A stretch of DNA of 51,868 nt from Promethearchaeota archaeon (GTDB lineage: Archaea > Asgardarchaeota > Lokiarchaeia > Sigyniarchaeales > SOKP01). Below, piece after piece: positions 36,392 through 46,821 of the stretch. Within the stretch, counting starts at the first letter, position 1, and the number at the start of each line of letters is the position of its first letter. The stretch spans positions 1 to 51,868 of the forward strand of contig JAHLWH010000122.1 of the NCBI GenBank assembly GCA_019058015.1. The letters are read 5' to 3'. The position numbers and the translations under genes are program-made. Under the pieces are notes generated by a model, which saw only the letters and a list, made by a program, of their open reading frames with translations, did not search any database and was not told where the DNA came from.

Positions 36392-38437
36392 TTATCCTAG
36401 GTATTCAATTTCGGTTTGAAGGCGAATATCTCTGGATGAGCTTCCAATAAGAATTTTAAATATTCCTTTCTCTGCTTTCCAAGAGTTGTTTATCTCGTCA
36501 AAAAAAGAAAGAACTCTCTTTTCTAGTTCAAATATGATGGACTTTTTTTCCCCAGCTTCCAACAGAATTTTCTTAAATCCTTTTAGTTCTTTTAACGGTC
36601 TATCTACACTGCATTCAACATCTTGAACATATAATTGAACAACCTCTGCCCCAGCATGATCACCTGAGTTAGTAATATCGACTGACACCGTAAATTTATC
36701 GTCTTCTGATACCATTTTTTTATCGATCTTAAGATTATCATAGGTAAAAGTTGTATAGGATAGACCATGGCCAAAAGGAAAGCGGGGATCAATCTTTTTT
36801 GTATCAAAATGTCGGTATCCAACAAAGATTCCCTCATCATAATAAACTTTTTCATTGCCAGGATAAGTTCTTTTTGAAACATGTGCTGGGGAATCTGAAA
36901 GTTTCTTAGGGAACGTTATTGGAAGTTTTCCTGATGGATTAATATCTCCAAATATGATGTCTGCGATAACATTTCCTGCTTCTTGTCCTGCATACCAAGC
37001 CTCAACAATGGCAGGTACATTTTCTATCCAATCATCCATAGCGATAGGACTACCGTTAATAAGAATGACTATTGTTTTGGGATTTTCTTGAGCAATCTCA
37101 TTAATCAGTTCAATTTGTTCGGGAGGAAGATCAAGTTTTATTTTATCCTTATTTTCTCTATCTCCATATTTTTTGTGATTGAGCCCTGCAAAAACAATGG
37201 CTACATCTGCCTCTGACGGTATATCTATAATTTCCACTTTTTCACTACATTTTTCCTTCAATCCCTTAAGCGGTGTGATTTCATAAAAAGCTCGAATCAT
37301 TGAACTACCACCTCCAAAAGCCATTTTTTTATCTGCATTAGGTCCTAGAACAGCCAACTTTTTGATCTTTTCGATATCTAAGGGCAATAGATTTTTTTTG
37401 TTCTTTAGAAGCACTATTCCTTCTTCAGCTATTTTTCGGGCTACAATCTGATGTTCAGGGGTATTTCTACTGCCCGGTGGGATTGTTTTCTCATCATCTA
37501 AAAGACCGGTAAGAAACATTACCCTTAATAATCGTTTCACATTCTCATTAAGTGAATCTTCCGTAAAATATCCCGCTGTAAGCGCCTCTCTTAATCTTTT
37601 TACCTTATATTTGATGGGGTGTGGCATTTCGAGTGTCATTCCAGCGTTTATACAACTTTCAGTTTTTAAAATATGTCTAGTTGCAAACCAGTCACTTACT
37701 ACAAAACCCCTAAAACCCCATTCTTCCATTAGTCTTTCTTTTAATATGTTTTTGTTTTCACAGCCAAATATACCATTAACCTTGTTATAGCAAGCCATAA
37801 TAGACCATACATCCGCTTCTCGAACAACAGCCTCAAATGCGGGGAGATATATCTCTTGAAGAGCTCTTTCACTTACTTCAGCACTGACTTTAAATCTATT
37901 TAGTTCTTGATTATTACATACATAATGCTTCACACACGCCGCAATTCTCTGACTTTGAATTCCTTTAACAACAGGAACGGCCATTTTTATGTTTAAATGA
38001 GGATCTTCTGTTTGATATTCAAAAGTTCTTCCATTGAGCGGAGTTCTATCAATATTTATACCTGGAGCAAGGAGCATATTAGATCCAACATCTCTTACTT
38101 CTTGCGCTATGGCTACTCCGAATTGCTCAGATAACTCTGGGTTCCAAGTGGCAGTCCTACAAATAGCAGTAGGGAAGTAAGTAGTTTTTTTTATAAAAAA
38201 AGTCCCTAAAGCTCCCACGCCATGTGGACCATCAGTCATTTTGAATTTTAGGAGATTTAATCTTTTTATTTTTTTAGTAAAAAAAAGTCTTGTTCCAGAA
38301 CATATTTTGAATTTTTCTTCTAAAGTTAATCGTCTTAAGAGATCTTCTACTCTTTTTTCCAGATCCAGGTTGTTATCCATAAAAGGTAGTTTTGCAATAT
38401 CTCCTTTAGACAAATCTTTATCTATATTTATTTTCAC
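36392..38437 (-). CDS. Glycoside hydrolase family 3 (beta-glucosidase-like), copy 1
   Basis: 681 aa. Family GH3 layout: N-terminal TIM barrel with TDGPHGVG, KHYVCNNQE and the nucleophile Asp in FVVSDWFATR; C-terminal alpha/beta domain with a candidate acid/base Glu in GDRENKDK; and a fibronectin-III-like domain (VSVDITNSGDHAGAEVVQLYVQD). No signal peptide, so intracellular. Start is GTG 38437 after TTAGGTG. Downstream of a paralogue with a 17-base gap, so co-transcribed. Confidence 0.92.
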   Translation of the reverse strand: MKINIDKDLSKGDIAKLPFMDNNLDLEKRVEDLLRRLTLEEKFKICSGTRLFFTKKIKRLNLLKFKMTDGPHGVGALGTFFIKKTTYFPTAICRTATWNPELSEQFGVAIAQEVRDVGSNMLLAPGINIDRTPLNGRTFEYQTEDPHLNIKMAVPVVKGIQSQRIAACVKHYVCNNQELNRFKVSAEVSERALQEIYLPAFEAVVREADVWSIMACYNKVNGIFGCENKNILKERLMEEWGFRGFVVSDWFATRHILKTESCINAGMTLEMPHPIKYKVKRLREALTAGYFTEDSLNENVKRLLRVMFLTGLLDDEKTIPPGSRNTPEHQIVARKIAEEGIVLLKNKKNLLPLDIEKIKKLAVLGPNADKKMAFGGGSSMIRAFYEITPLKGLKEKCSEKVEIIDIPSEADVAIVFAGLNHKKYGDRENKDKIKLDLPPEQIELINEIAQENPKTIVILINGSPIAMDDWIENVPAIVEAWYAGQEAGNVIADIIFGDINPSGKLPITFPKKLSDSPAHVSKRTYPGNEKVYYDEGIFVGYRHFDTKKIDPRFPFGHGLSYTTFTYDNLKIDKKMVSEDDKFTVSVDITNSGDHAGAEVVQLYVQDVECSVDRPLKELKGFKKILLEAGEKKSIIFELEKRVLSFFDEINNSWKAEKGIFKILIGSSSRDIRLQTEIEYLG

Positions 38438-38454
38438 CTAAATTTTAGATTTAT

Positions 38455-40485
38455 TTACTCTATATATTCAATTTCTCCTTTTTGATGGATATCTTTCGAT
38501 GAGCTTCCAACGAGAATATTAAAAGATCCATTCTCTGCTTTCCAACAGGAAGTTTTTTCATCAAAAAAAGAGAGATCTTTCTTTTCTAGTTCAAATACGA
38601 TGGTCTTTTTTTCACCAGAATCCAACTGAACTTTCTTAAAACCTTTTAATTCTTTTAATGGTCTTTCTACACTGCACTCAACATCTTGAACATATAATTG
38701 GACAACCTCTGCTCCAGCGCGATCACCGGAGTTTGTGATATCAACTGACACGGTAAATTTATCATCTCCGGATATTGTTTTCCTGTCGATTTTAAGATTA
38801 TCATATGAGAAAGTCGTATAGGATAAACCATGACCAAAAGGAAAGAGAGGTTCAATATTCTTCGTATCAAAATGGCGATATCCAACAAAAATACCTTCAT
38901 CATAATAAACTTTTTCATTACCGGGATAAGTTCTTGTTGACACATGCGCCGGCGAATCTGATAATTTCTTAGGAAATGTTATTGGTAATTTTCCTGATGG
39001 GTTTACATCTCCAAAAAGAATATCTGCAATAGCGTTTCCTGCTTCCTGTCCAGCATACCAGGCCTCAATAACTGCAGGTATATTTTCTATCCAACCAACC
39101 ATATTAATAGGGCTGCCACTAATAAGAATGACTATTGTTTTAGGATTTTCTTGCACAGTTTTTTTAATCAATTCAATTTGTTCTGAAGGAAGATCAAATG
39201 AATCCCTATCAGAATCTTCGCTATCCATCCCTTTCTCATGATTAAGTCCGGCAAATATAATAACTAAATCCGCTTCTGATGGTGAATTTACAATCTGAAC
39301 CTTATTTCTGCATTTATTTTTCAGTCCTTTAAGAGGTGTAATTTCATAAGGAGGTCGAACCTGTGAGCTGCCACCACCCTCTCCCATTTCTTTATCTGCA
39401 TTTGGTCCGATTACTTTAATTTTTTTAAATGTATCAATATTTAAAGGAAGTAGATTATCTTCATTTTTTAGAAGGACTATTCCTTCTTCAGCTATCTTGC
39501 GAGAGAGAGCTTGATGTTTGGGAGTATTTCTACTGCCAGGTGGGATTGCATTCTCATTATCAAAAAGACCGGTAAGAAACATTATCCTTAGTAATCTTTT
39601 TATGTTCTCATTAAGTGTTTCTTCGGTATATTTTCCTTCTAATAAAGCTTGATTTAATTTTTTTTTTTTATATTTTATTGGCATCGGCATCTCGAGAGTT
39701 AATCCGGCGTTTATGCAGCTTTCAGTGCTTGTCGTTTTAGCTGTTGCGATCCAATCTGAAACAACGAAACCTTTAAAACCCCATTCTTCCATTAACCTTT
39801 CTTTTATTAAATTTTTATGTTCACACCCGTAAATACCATTAACCTTGTTATAACAGCCCATAAAGGACCATGCATCAGCTTCGCGAACCGTCGCCTCAAA
39901 AGCAGGAAGATAGATCTCTTGAAGAGCTCTTTCACTTACTTCAGAACTGACTGTGAATCTATTTATCTCTTGATTATTGCATATATAATGCTTCACACAC
40001 GCCGCAATTTTCTGACTCTGAACACCTCGTACAACGGGAACTGCCATTTTTTTATTAAGATAGGGATCTTCAGTTTGATATTCAAAATTTCTTCCACAGA
40101 GTGGAGTTCTATGAATATTTACGCCAGGTCCGAGAATCATATGATATTCAATATCTCTTACTTCTTGAGCTAAAGCCACTCCGAATTGCTCAGATAACTC
40201 AGGGTTCCAGGTCGCAGTCCTACAAATGGCTGTAGGGAAATAGGTGCATTCTGCATTATTTGAACTGTGAGGTCCAATACCATGAGGTCCATCTGTCATT
40301 TTGAAAGATTTTATTCCAAGTCTCTTTATTGGCTTGGTATAAAAACTTCTTTTCCCTGAGCAGAGAGTGAATTTTTCTTTCAGTGTCAATCTTCTTAAAA
40401 GATCTTCTACTCTTTTTTCTAGATCCAGATTACTGTCCATAAAAGGCAGTGTTTTTATCTCATTATTAGAAAGTTTCTTGTTCAT
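38455..40485 (-). CDS. Glycoside hydrolase family 3 (beta-glucosidase-like), copy 2
   Basis: 676 aa, tandem paralogue of the next gene with the same three domains: TDGPHGIG, KHYICNNQE, nucleophile in FVVSDWIATA, candidate acid/base Glu in MDSEDSDRD, and a fibronectin-III-like end. ATG 40485 follows GAGGAT, a fair ribosome-binding site. First gene of the pair. It presumably cleaves imported or internal beta-linked oligosaccharides. The loops after TDGPHG and before the acid/base residue are the most divergent between the copies, suggesting different substrates. Confidence 0.92.
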   Translation of the reverse strand: MNKKLSNNEIKTLPFMDSNLDLEKRVEDLLRRLTLKEKFTLCSGKRSFYTKPIKRLGIKSFKMTDGPHGIGPHSSNNAECTYFPTAICRTATWNPELSEQFGVALAQEVRDIEYHMILGPGVNIHRTPLCGRNFEYQTEDPYLNKKMAVPVVRGVQSQKIAACVKHYICNNQEINRFTVSSEVSERALQEIYLPAFEATVREADAWSFMGCYNKVNGIYGCEHKNLIKERLMEEWGFKGFVVSDWIATAKTTSTESCINAGLTLEMPMPIKYKKKKLNQALLEGKYTEETLNENIKRLLRIMFLTGLFDNENAIPPGSRNTPKHQALSRKIAEEGIVLLKNEDNLLPLNIDTFKKIKVIGPNADKEMGEGGGSSQVRPPYEITPLKGLKNKCRNKVQIVNSPSEADLVIIFAGLNHEKGMDSEDSDRDSFDLPSEQIELIKKTVQENPKTIVILISGSPINMVGWIENIPAVIEAWYAGQEAGNAIADILFGDVNPSGKLPITFPKKLSDSPAHVSTRTYPGNEKVYYDEGIFVGYRHFDTKNIEPLFPFGHGLSYTTFSYDNLKIDRKTISGDDKFTVSVDITNSGDRAGAEVVQLYVQDVECSVERPLKELKGFKKVQLDSGEKKTIVFELEKKDLSFFDEKTSCWKAENGSFNILVGSSSKDIHQKGEIEYIE

Positions 40486-40705
40486 GTAATTATCCTCAAA
40501 TCTCTAATATATATTAAATCAATAATATAGTTAATTCAATAAAACAAATAAATATTCTTAAATTGCATCTTTATCTTCAGTTTACCTGGTTTGTCATCAA
40601 ATTGGAAAAAAGAGATCTTAACAAAACCCAGAGATTATAGAAATTTCTGAGAAATTTGCAAATTTTATTTGATATTAATTATTTTAGTTGTATAATAAAA
40701 TAATA
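40486..40705. promoter_or_regulatory. Divergent promoter region (GH3 pair / acyl-CoA ligase)
   Basis: 220 A/T-rich bases between oppositely oriented starts, with TATA-like text near 40505-40520 for the GH3 operon and near 40655-40690 for the ligase. No operator was recognised. Confidence 0.35.
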
Positions 40706-42214
40706 ATGACTCCGTTTTCAAAAATGACTGTAAATAATATTGAAGATACATCCAAAGAACATTTTTTGCATTCAATTTTAAATCCGAAAAGTTTATGTTT
40801 TTTTGGTGCGAATAATAATTTACTTAAGACGATGGGCTCATTTCAATTATGGAATATTATTGCTGAAGGATTTAAGGGAAATATTTATCCGATTCATCTG
40901 AGAGAAGAGAAAGTTTTAGGATTTAAAGCATATAAATCAGTATTAGACTTACCAGAGATTCCAGATTTGGCAATAATTGTAATACCTACGAGGTATATTC
41001 CTAAAGTAATGGAAGAATGTGGTCAAAAAGGCATAAAGCGATTAATAATAACATCCGGAGGTTTTCGAGAAATTGGTCCCGAGGGGAAGAGGTTTTCTCA
41101 ACAAATAGATGAAATAGCTAGAAAATATAATATGAGGTTCATTGGTCCTAATTGTTTAGGAGTCTATAATGGTTGGTATCAACCAGAAAATGATAAAAAC
41201 AAACTTAATACATTTTGGGTTTATAAATTACCAGAAAGAGGAATTATTTCAATAGCCAGTCAATCCGGTACTGTAGCATCTCATTTGTTCTGGTATGCTG
41301 AAGATATTGGGACTAAAATAGGTAAATCAATTTCTTTAGGGAATTCAAATAATATTGATATAGTGGATTGTTTAGAATATTTCAAAAGCGACCCTCATAC
41401 AGATGTGATAGGGTTATATATTGAAGAAATAAAGCGTGGTAAAGAGTTTATAAGTATAGCAAAAGAAATAACTCCCAAAAAGCCGATTGTTGCAATTTAT
41501 GCGGGTGGGACTGAAGCAGCGTTTAGAGCGATTGGCAGTCATACGGGATCAATTGCCGGTAACGATACTATTTATAAGACTGTTTTCAATGAAACTGGAA
41601 TTATATCAACAACTTCGGTGACAAATTTCTTGCACTATTTAAGAGTGTTATCTCATGGTATCTTTCCGAAAGGGAATAAAATTGGGATTATCTCAGATTC
41701 TGGGGGTGCTAGTGCAATGATGGCAAAATCTACAGAAAAATATGGCTTACAAGTTCCTGAATTTTCGAAAAAATTACAATCTGAAATAAGCAAGGTTTTA
41801 AGTGATATCTCCTATCCAAATAATCCTGTTGATTTAACATTTAATTTAAATCAATATAATTTATACATCAAAGTTCCAAAATTACTGATGAAATCTGGAG
41901 AAATCGATGGGATTATGATTTACGGTGCATTTGGTGTTGATGAATTTATTGAAGTTATGGAAAAAGCGGGATTTAACACGGATTTTTTTTCGGAATTGGG
42001 AACTTCCATGTCAGGAGTTTATTTAAAACCAATTCGGAAATTATCTCGTAAATATTCTATTCCTATATTTTATGTGGGACCTCAAGGTTATTCCGACCCT
42101 TGGATAAGAGAATTTATTGCTTTAGATATGCCAATATTTGATTTATGGGATCTTCCTGCGAAGTGCATGAAAATTCTCTGTCAGTATTCTCAATATCGTA
42201 AAAAAATTGTGTAA
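40706..42214 (+). CDS. ADP-forming acyl-CoA synthetase-type protein (CoA-binding/ligase domains, no ATP-grasp)
   Basis: About 502 aa. An N-terminal CoA-binding Rossmann domain (ILNPKSLCFFGANNN, IYPIHLREEKVLGFKAYKS) is followed by succinyl-CoA-ligase-like domains. Next come FIGPNCLGVYN, GIISIASQSGTVAS and the phosphorylated-His loop GSHTGSIAGND. This matches the alpha part of NDP-forming acetyl/acyl-CoA synthetases, which make ATP from acyl-CoA. The ATP-grasp beta part is not in the window, so it must be elsewhere or absent. The track start is a TTG (40688); I take ATG 40706. Followed by an AMP-forming synthetase on the same strand. Confidence 0.85.
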   Translation: MTPFSKMTVNNIEDTSKEHFLHSILNPKSLCFFGANNNLLKTMGSFQLWNIIAEGFKGNIYPIHLREEKVLGFKAYKSVLDLPEIPDLAIIVIPTRYIPKVMEECGQKGIKRLIITSGGFREIGPEGKRFSQQIDEIARKYNMRFIGPNCLGVYNGWYQPENDKNKLNTFWVYKLPERGIISIASQSGTVASHLFWYAEDIGTKIGKSISLGNSNNIDIVDCLEYFKSDPHTDVIGLYIEEIKRGKEFISIAKEITPKKPIVAIYAGGTEAAFRAIGSHTGSIAGNDTIYKTVFNETGIISTTSVTNFLHYLRVLSHGIFPKGNKIGIISDSGGASAMMAKSTEKYGLQVPEFSKKLQSEISKVLSDISYPNNPVDLTFNLNQYNLYIKVPKLLMKSGEIDGIMIYGAFGVDEFIEVMEKAGFNTDFFSELGTSMSGVYLKPIRKLSRKYSIPIFYVGPQGYSDPWIREFIALDMPIFDLWDLPAKCMKILCQYSQYRKKIV

Positions 42215-42328
42215 TTTAATTTTCCATTTTATTAACTCGGTTAACAATTGATTAAATCATTAAATTTTTAACTATAGTTGTGTAAAATTATTAATATTAA
42301 TTTTAATTATGAACAAATTTGATGAACA

Positions 42329-44122
42329 ATGAGTGATGAAATTAAAGAATATTGGATGGAAAATTGGCCAAAAGAAGTGCCAAGACACATAGATTATGAC
42401 GAGATTTCATTAGGAGAACTCCTACGAAGAACTTCTACTAAATATCCCGATTCAAATGCTATATATTTTGAAGGTTTCCGAATGACATACAAAGAACTTG
42501 ATGAGGCAGTTGATAAATTCGCAACTGGTTTATCTAAATTAAGTGTTAAGTAAGGTGATGTGGTGCTTATCGATTTGCCAAATATGCCCCAATTTGTGAT
42601 ATGTTTTTACGCAATTGCTCGTCTTGGTGCTATTGCAAATCCCATAATTCCATTAAACCGTTTTACAGAGATTTTACATCAAGCAAATGATTCTAAAGGA
42701 AAAATATTGATAATCCTTGATGTACTATTTGAAGAGCATCTACATGGTAAAGACTTAAGCAAAATGGAAAATTTAGAACACATAATTATCACTGGAATAG
42801 CTGAATATTTGCCAAAATTAAAGGCTAAACTAGGAACTATGTTGGGTAAGGTTCCAAGGATGAAAAATTGGCCTGAACAAATTGGAGATATTAAATGTCA
42901 TAAATTTCAGGACATTTTACAAAATGGTATTCCAATAAATGTACCCGCAGCAAAAATAAATCCAAAGGAAGATGTTGGTGTTTTAATTTATACTGGTGGA
43001 ACTACTGGTTTACCTAAAGGAGTGATGTTATCTCATTACAATCTTGTAGTAAATGAAAGGCAAGGACATATATGGGCGATAAAGCAATTACCTGAATTAG
43101 AAGATACAGCAGGTAAAGGCGGGATGGTTGTCGTTTTACCACTGGCACATCTTTTTGCTTTATCAGTTGCAATGAACTTAGGAATTTTTATGGGATACCA
43201 ATTAATTCTTTTCATAACGCCACCAAAGGAAAAGATGTCAAAGATATTAGATATTATCAAAAAAGAAAAAGCCACATTTATCCCGGGAGTCCCGACTCTT
43301 TGGAACGCAATAAATATAGACCCGAACTCTGGAAACTATAAAAATAAGCTCACCTCATTTATTGCATGTTTGAGTGGGGCAGCACCATTACCGGCTGAAG
43401 TTAAACATAAATTCGAAGAATTAACAGGTTCCTTAATAATTGAAGGATTCGGTATGAGTGAAACAAGCCCCATATTAACTGTTACCCCTTTTCCTCCGTT
43501 ATATCGTACGAATACAATCGGTTTTCCTGTAAGTGATACAATAATAAAGATTGTTGATGTTGAAACCGGCACTAAAATATTGCCTCAATGTCCTCATACT
43601 GAGCCATATTGTACAGAGAAGTGCGGAATTGAAGAATCAGAGAAATATATTGGTGAAATTTGTAGCAATGGTCCACAAGTTATGCTGGGTTATTATAACC
43701 GAGAAGAGACAAGTAAAAATGCACTTCGAAAAGATTCGAAGGATAGGGTGTGGTATTTCACTAGCGATATAGGTTGTATAGACGGAGAAGGACACCTACG
43801 CATTAAGGATCGAAAACGGGACATGATAAAATATAAAGGGCATGCTGTTTTCCCAAGAGAAGTAGAAGATATCCTTTATATGAATCCCGCCGTGAACGAA
43901 GTTGGAGTTGTTGGCGTTCCAGATCCTGATGTGGGAGAAAATATCAAGGCATTTATATCTTTAAAAGAAGAATATGTAGGCAAGGTTACAAAAGAAGATT
44001 TAATGGAATGGGCTAAGAAAAATATCTCAGCCTTTAAATATCCAAGAATCATAGAAGTTGTTGAAGAATTGCCAAAATCGGTAGTAGGTAAAATTCTCAG
44101 AAGAGAATTAAGAGAAGAATAG
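42329..44122 (+). pseudogene. AMP-forming acyl-CoA synthetase interrupted by an in-frame TAA
   Basis: The track lists 42329-42553 (74 aa) and 42560-44122 (520 aa), but both are in the same frame. The text reads KLSVK, stop (TAA 42551-42553), GDVVLIDLPNMPQF; paralogues in the window have KKGDVV at this site, so TAA probably replaces a Lys AAA codon. Everything else is intact: YTGGTTGLPKGVMLSH, GFGMSETSP, DRKRDMIKYKGHAV, the terminal Lys in VGKILRREL. It also has a unique Cys-rich insertion (CPHTEPYCTEKCG, then EICSNG). Either a young pseudogene, an assembly/base error or a read-through; a downstream restart at GTG 42560 would lose the N-terminal 77 residues. Confidence 0.85.
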
Positions 44123-44155
44123 ATTTTTTTAACTTTTTATTTCTTTTTTTTATAT
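44123..44155 (+). terminator. T-rich terminator candidate after acyl-CoA synthetase
   Basis: Three T-runs (gattttttt, actttttatttctttttttt) directly after the stop codon. Confidence 0.45.
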
Positions 44156-44456
44156 TTTTAATAAGAATGTAAAATAAATAGTGTCTTTCAAAAAATTTTA
44201 TATTTTTCATATGTTTGAAGTCATTTATAATTAAGATTAAGTTAAGATAATACATAATGATTGGATAAAATTCATTAAAGAAAAACTCGAATTATTGATG
44301 TTCTTCAATAGTATTTAAACTTAAATTTTCGATAAAACATATCAATCTTGGAATTTTAACAAAAGATATTAATTTTAAATAAAGAGTTATGTTTTATTAT
44401 TAGATATAACTAAAAATTTTAAATACTATAAAAATTAGATATTAAACGGGGATACG
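44156..44456. promoter_or_regulatory. Upstream region of the feo operon
   Basis: A/T-rich 300 bases without a gene. The last 60 bases carry the TTAG-dyad described separately, an AAATTTTAAATACTATAAA stretch that could be the TATA region and, just before the start, ACGGGGATACG as a possible ribosome-binding site. Confidence 0.4.
44400..44413. promoter_or_regulatory. Candidate DtxR-type operator upstream of feoA
   Basis: TTAGATATAACTAA is a dyad with arms TTAG/CTAA and only two mismatched positions of fourteen. It lies about 55 bases before feoA. Metal-dependent DtxR-family regulators of archaea often bind TTAG...CTAA-type palindromes, and a DtxR gene closes this operon. A partial repeat, ttagatatta, follows near 44435. 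The assignment is inference, and such sequences are not rare in A/T-rich DNA. Confidence 0.35.
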
Positions 44457-44696
44457 TTGAATAAGATGATTACATTAGATCTTTTACAAAATAATAAAGA
44501 ATTTATTGTTCGCAGGGTTCATGCTGGTTGGCGTGCAAAGACTAGATTGGCAAATCTCGGAATAGTCCCGGGTACAAAAGTGAAAAAATTAAGATCAGCG
44601 CCGTTATTTGGTCCCGTTCAAGTTAAAGTGAAAGGATCTGATTTAGTTATTGGAAGAGGATTAGCTAGAAAAATTTTAGGAGAACTGGTTACATAA
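44457..44696 (+). CDS. feoA: FeoA, ferrous iron transport accessory protein
   Basis: 79 aa, the full size of FeoA. SH3-like beta barrel with FIVRRVHAGWRAKTRLANLGIVPG and GPVQVKVKGSDLVIGRGLARKILGELV, the family signature. It assists FeoB in iron uptake. Start is either TTG 44457, after a GGGGATACG leader, or ATG 44466. First gene of feoA-feoB-dtxR. Confidence 0.9.
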   Translation: MNKMITLDLLQNNKEFIVRRVHAGWRAKTRLANLGIVPGTKVKKLRSAPLFGPVQVKVKGSDLVIGRGLARKILGELVT

Positions 44697-44822
44697 ATTA
44701 ATGAGTATGATATTAAAAAATTACTCGATTTTTCCGTATCATATTTATAATATTAAATTAGTTATTTTCAAATTGATCTCCATTATATTGATAATTTGAA
44801 TATAAGTTAATTTTAGAGAAAA

Positions 44823-46817
44823 ATGACATATAAAGATCTAACAGAAAGAAAAACATTAAATATTGCATTAGCTGGAAATGCAAATATAGGAAAATCGGTA
44901 ATTTTTAATCAACTTACTGGAATGAACCAGTGTATTGGGAATTGGCCAGGAAAAACCGTAGCGAAATGTGAGGGTAGGGTAACATTTTTAAATTATGATT
45001 TTAATATTGTTGATCTCCCAGGCATTTATTCCTTATCTACGTATTCAATTGAGGAGATCATTTCAAGAGAATTTTTAATAGGTGAAAAAGTAGATTTAAT
45101 AATTAATGTAATAGATGGAACGAATTTAGAGAGGAATTTATTTTTTACGGTTCAGTTAATTGGTTTAAAGCTTCCAATGATCTTGGCAGTTAATCAATTA
45201 GATTTAGTTAGGAAAAGAAAAATAAAGATAAATCTTGATAAATTGGAAAAGATATTTAAAATCCCAGTTATACCTGTCATTGCAGTTCATGGGCGTGGAG
45301 TGCATGAGTTATTAGAAAAAACCATTGAAATGTTTGAAAATAAATTTCAAATACCTAATGAAGATTTCTTCAAGTTTGGTAAGGAAGTAGAAAATGGAAT
45401 TCAGAAGTTAATTGAGGAAATTAATAATTATACTGACGAGTTAAAAGATATCAAATATCCCAGCAGATTCCTTGCGATTAAGATTTTAGAAAAGGATGAT
45501 GAATTAATTGGAAAGATAAAGAAACTCAAACCAGAAATTGTAGATATTGCAGCAGAAATTAGAGAAGAGTTAGAAGAATTACATGGAGAGGATATTAATA
45601 CAATTATTTCAGCAGAAATATATAATCGAATCCATGAAATTATTAACCAGTCGGTTGTTTATGGAGAAAAGCAAAAAAAAGCAACTTGGGCAGATAAATT
45701 AGATCATTTAACAACCCACTCTATTTTTGGTTATGTTCTATTATTTATTATCCTATTTGGGGCATATTGGGTTGTATTTATAGTGGGTGATATTGTTGGG
45801 GGATGGCTAGATGAGATATATGAATTTTTCACGCCTATAGTCTTTAATATATTTGGTGACAATATTGGGACTAATATTTTTTGGAATGGAGCGATGGCGG
45901 GCTTGTTTGGTGGAGTTGGTGGAGTTTTAGTTTATGTTATTCCATTTTTTATAGTAATAGAAATTCTTCAAGATTCTGGTTATTTACCTAGAGCTGCTTT
46001 TATGATGGATAAATTTATGCATCAAGTTGGAGTTCATGGTAAAGCAATTATTCCATTAATTCTCGGCTTTGGCTGTAATGTACCGGGTTGCACTGCTTGT
46101 AAAATCATGGAAACAGAGAGAGAGAAAAAGATTACTGCTTTTTTAACGACATTAGTTCCTTGTGCAGCAGTTATGGCAGTAATAATGGGATTAGTAGCAA
46201 AGCATCTAGGATTTATATATGTTTTAATCTTATATGGTATTGATTTTGCAGTTATTATTTTATTTGGAAAACTTGCAACAAAATTTTCACATGAACCTCA
46301 AACAGAACTAATTATGGAAATGCATGAGTTTAGAAAACCAAATACAAGTGTAATTTTAAAACAAACTTGGTTTAGGAGTAAGGAATTTGTTTATAAAGCG
46401 ATGCCACTTATTATTATTATTGGAATGTTAATGGAAATTATGTTAATGTTTAATTTATTAGAACCAATTAATGTGCTTCTGCAGCCAATTACAGTACTAT
46501 GGTTAGGATTACCGGTAATAACTGGCATTTTTTTAATTTATGGAATATTAAGAAAAGAATTGACTTTAGTATTACTTGAGATTCTGGCAGTTGATATTTT
46601 AGGTATTGCATTAAGTGAATTTATGACACCGATTCAAATGTTTGTGTTTGCCTTGATAACAATGTTATATATCCCGTGTGCTGCAACAATTATTGTATTA
46701 AAGAATGAAACTGGTTGGAAATTTACATTAAAGGTTACTTTTATAGAAGTCGGATTTGCGCTTTTATTGGGAGGCATTGTTAATTGGGGATATATTTTTA
46801 TAACTGGAGGAGGTTAA
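44823..46817 (+). CDS. feoB: FeoB, ferrous iron transporter with GTPase domain
   Basis: 664 aa. N-terminal G domain: GNANIGKS (G1), VDLPGIYSL (G3) and AVNQLDL (G4). A helical spacer follows, then the membrane part from about residue 295 with HSIFGYVLLFIILFGAY, GFGCNVPGCTAC and several further helices. It imports Fe(II) across the cytoplasmic membrane. The extra Cys in NVPGCTAC lies in the conserved channel segment. 126 bases after feoA; its stop is four bases before the dtxR start. Confidence 0.95.
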   Translation: MTYKDLTERKTLNIALAGNANIGKSVIFNQLTGMNQCIGNWPGKTVAKCEGRVTFLNYDFNIVDLPGIYSLSTYSIEEIISREFLIGEKVDLIINVIDGTNLERNLFFTVQLIGLKLPMILAVNQLDLVRKRKIKINLDKLEKIFKIPVIPVIAVHGRGVHELLEKTIEMFENKFQIPNEDFFKFGKEVENGIQKLIEEINNYTDELKDIKYPSRFLAIKILEKDDELIGKIKKLKPEIVDIAAEIREELEELHGEDINTIISAEIYNRIHEIINQSVVYGEKQKKATWADKLDHLTTHSIFGYVLLFIILFGAYWVVFIVGDIVGGWLDEIYEFFTPIVFNIFGDNIGTNIFWNGAMAGLFGGVGGVLVYVIPFFIVIEILQDSGYLPRAAFMMDKFMHQVGVHGKAIIPLILGFGCNVPGCTACKIMETEREKKITAFLTTLVPCAAVMAVIMGLVAKHLGFIYVLILYGIDFAVIILFGKLATKFSHEPQTELIMEMHEFRKPNTSVILKQTWFRSKEFVYKAMPLIIIIGMLMEIMLMFNLLEPINVLLQPITVLWLGLPVITGIFLIYGILRKELTLVLLEILAVDILGIALSEFMTPIQMFVFALITMLYIPCAATIIVLKNETGWKFTLKVTFIEVGFALLLGGIVNWGYIFITGGG

Positions 46818-46821
46818 TAAA

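Noticed and set aside
42551-42553. In-frame stop considered as selenocysteine or pyrrolysine recoding
   Set aside because: The codon is TAA, not TGA or TAG, and paralogues have an ordinary Lys there.
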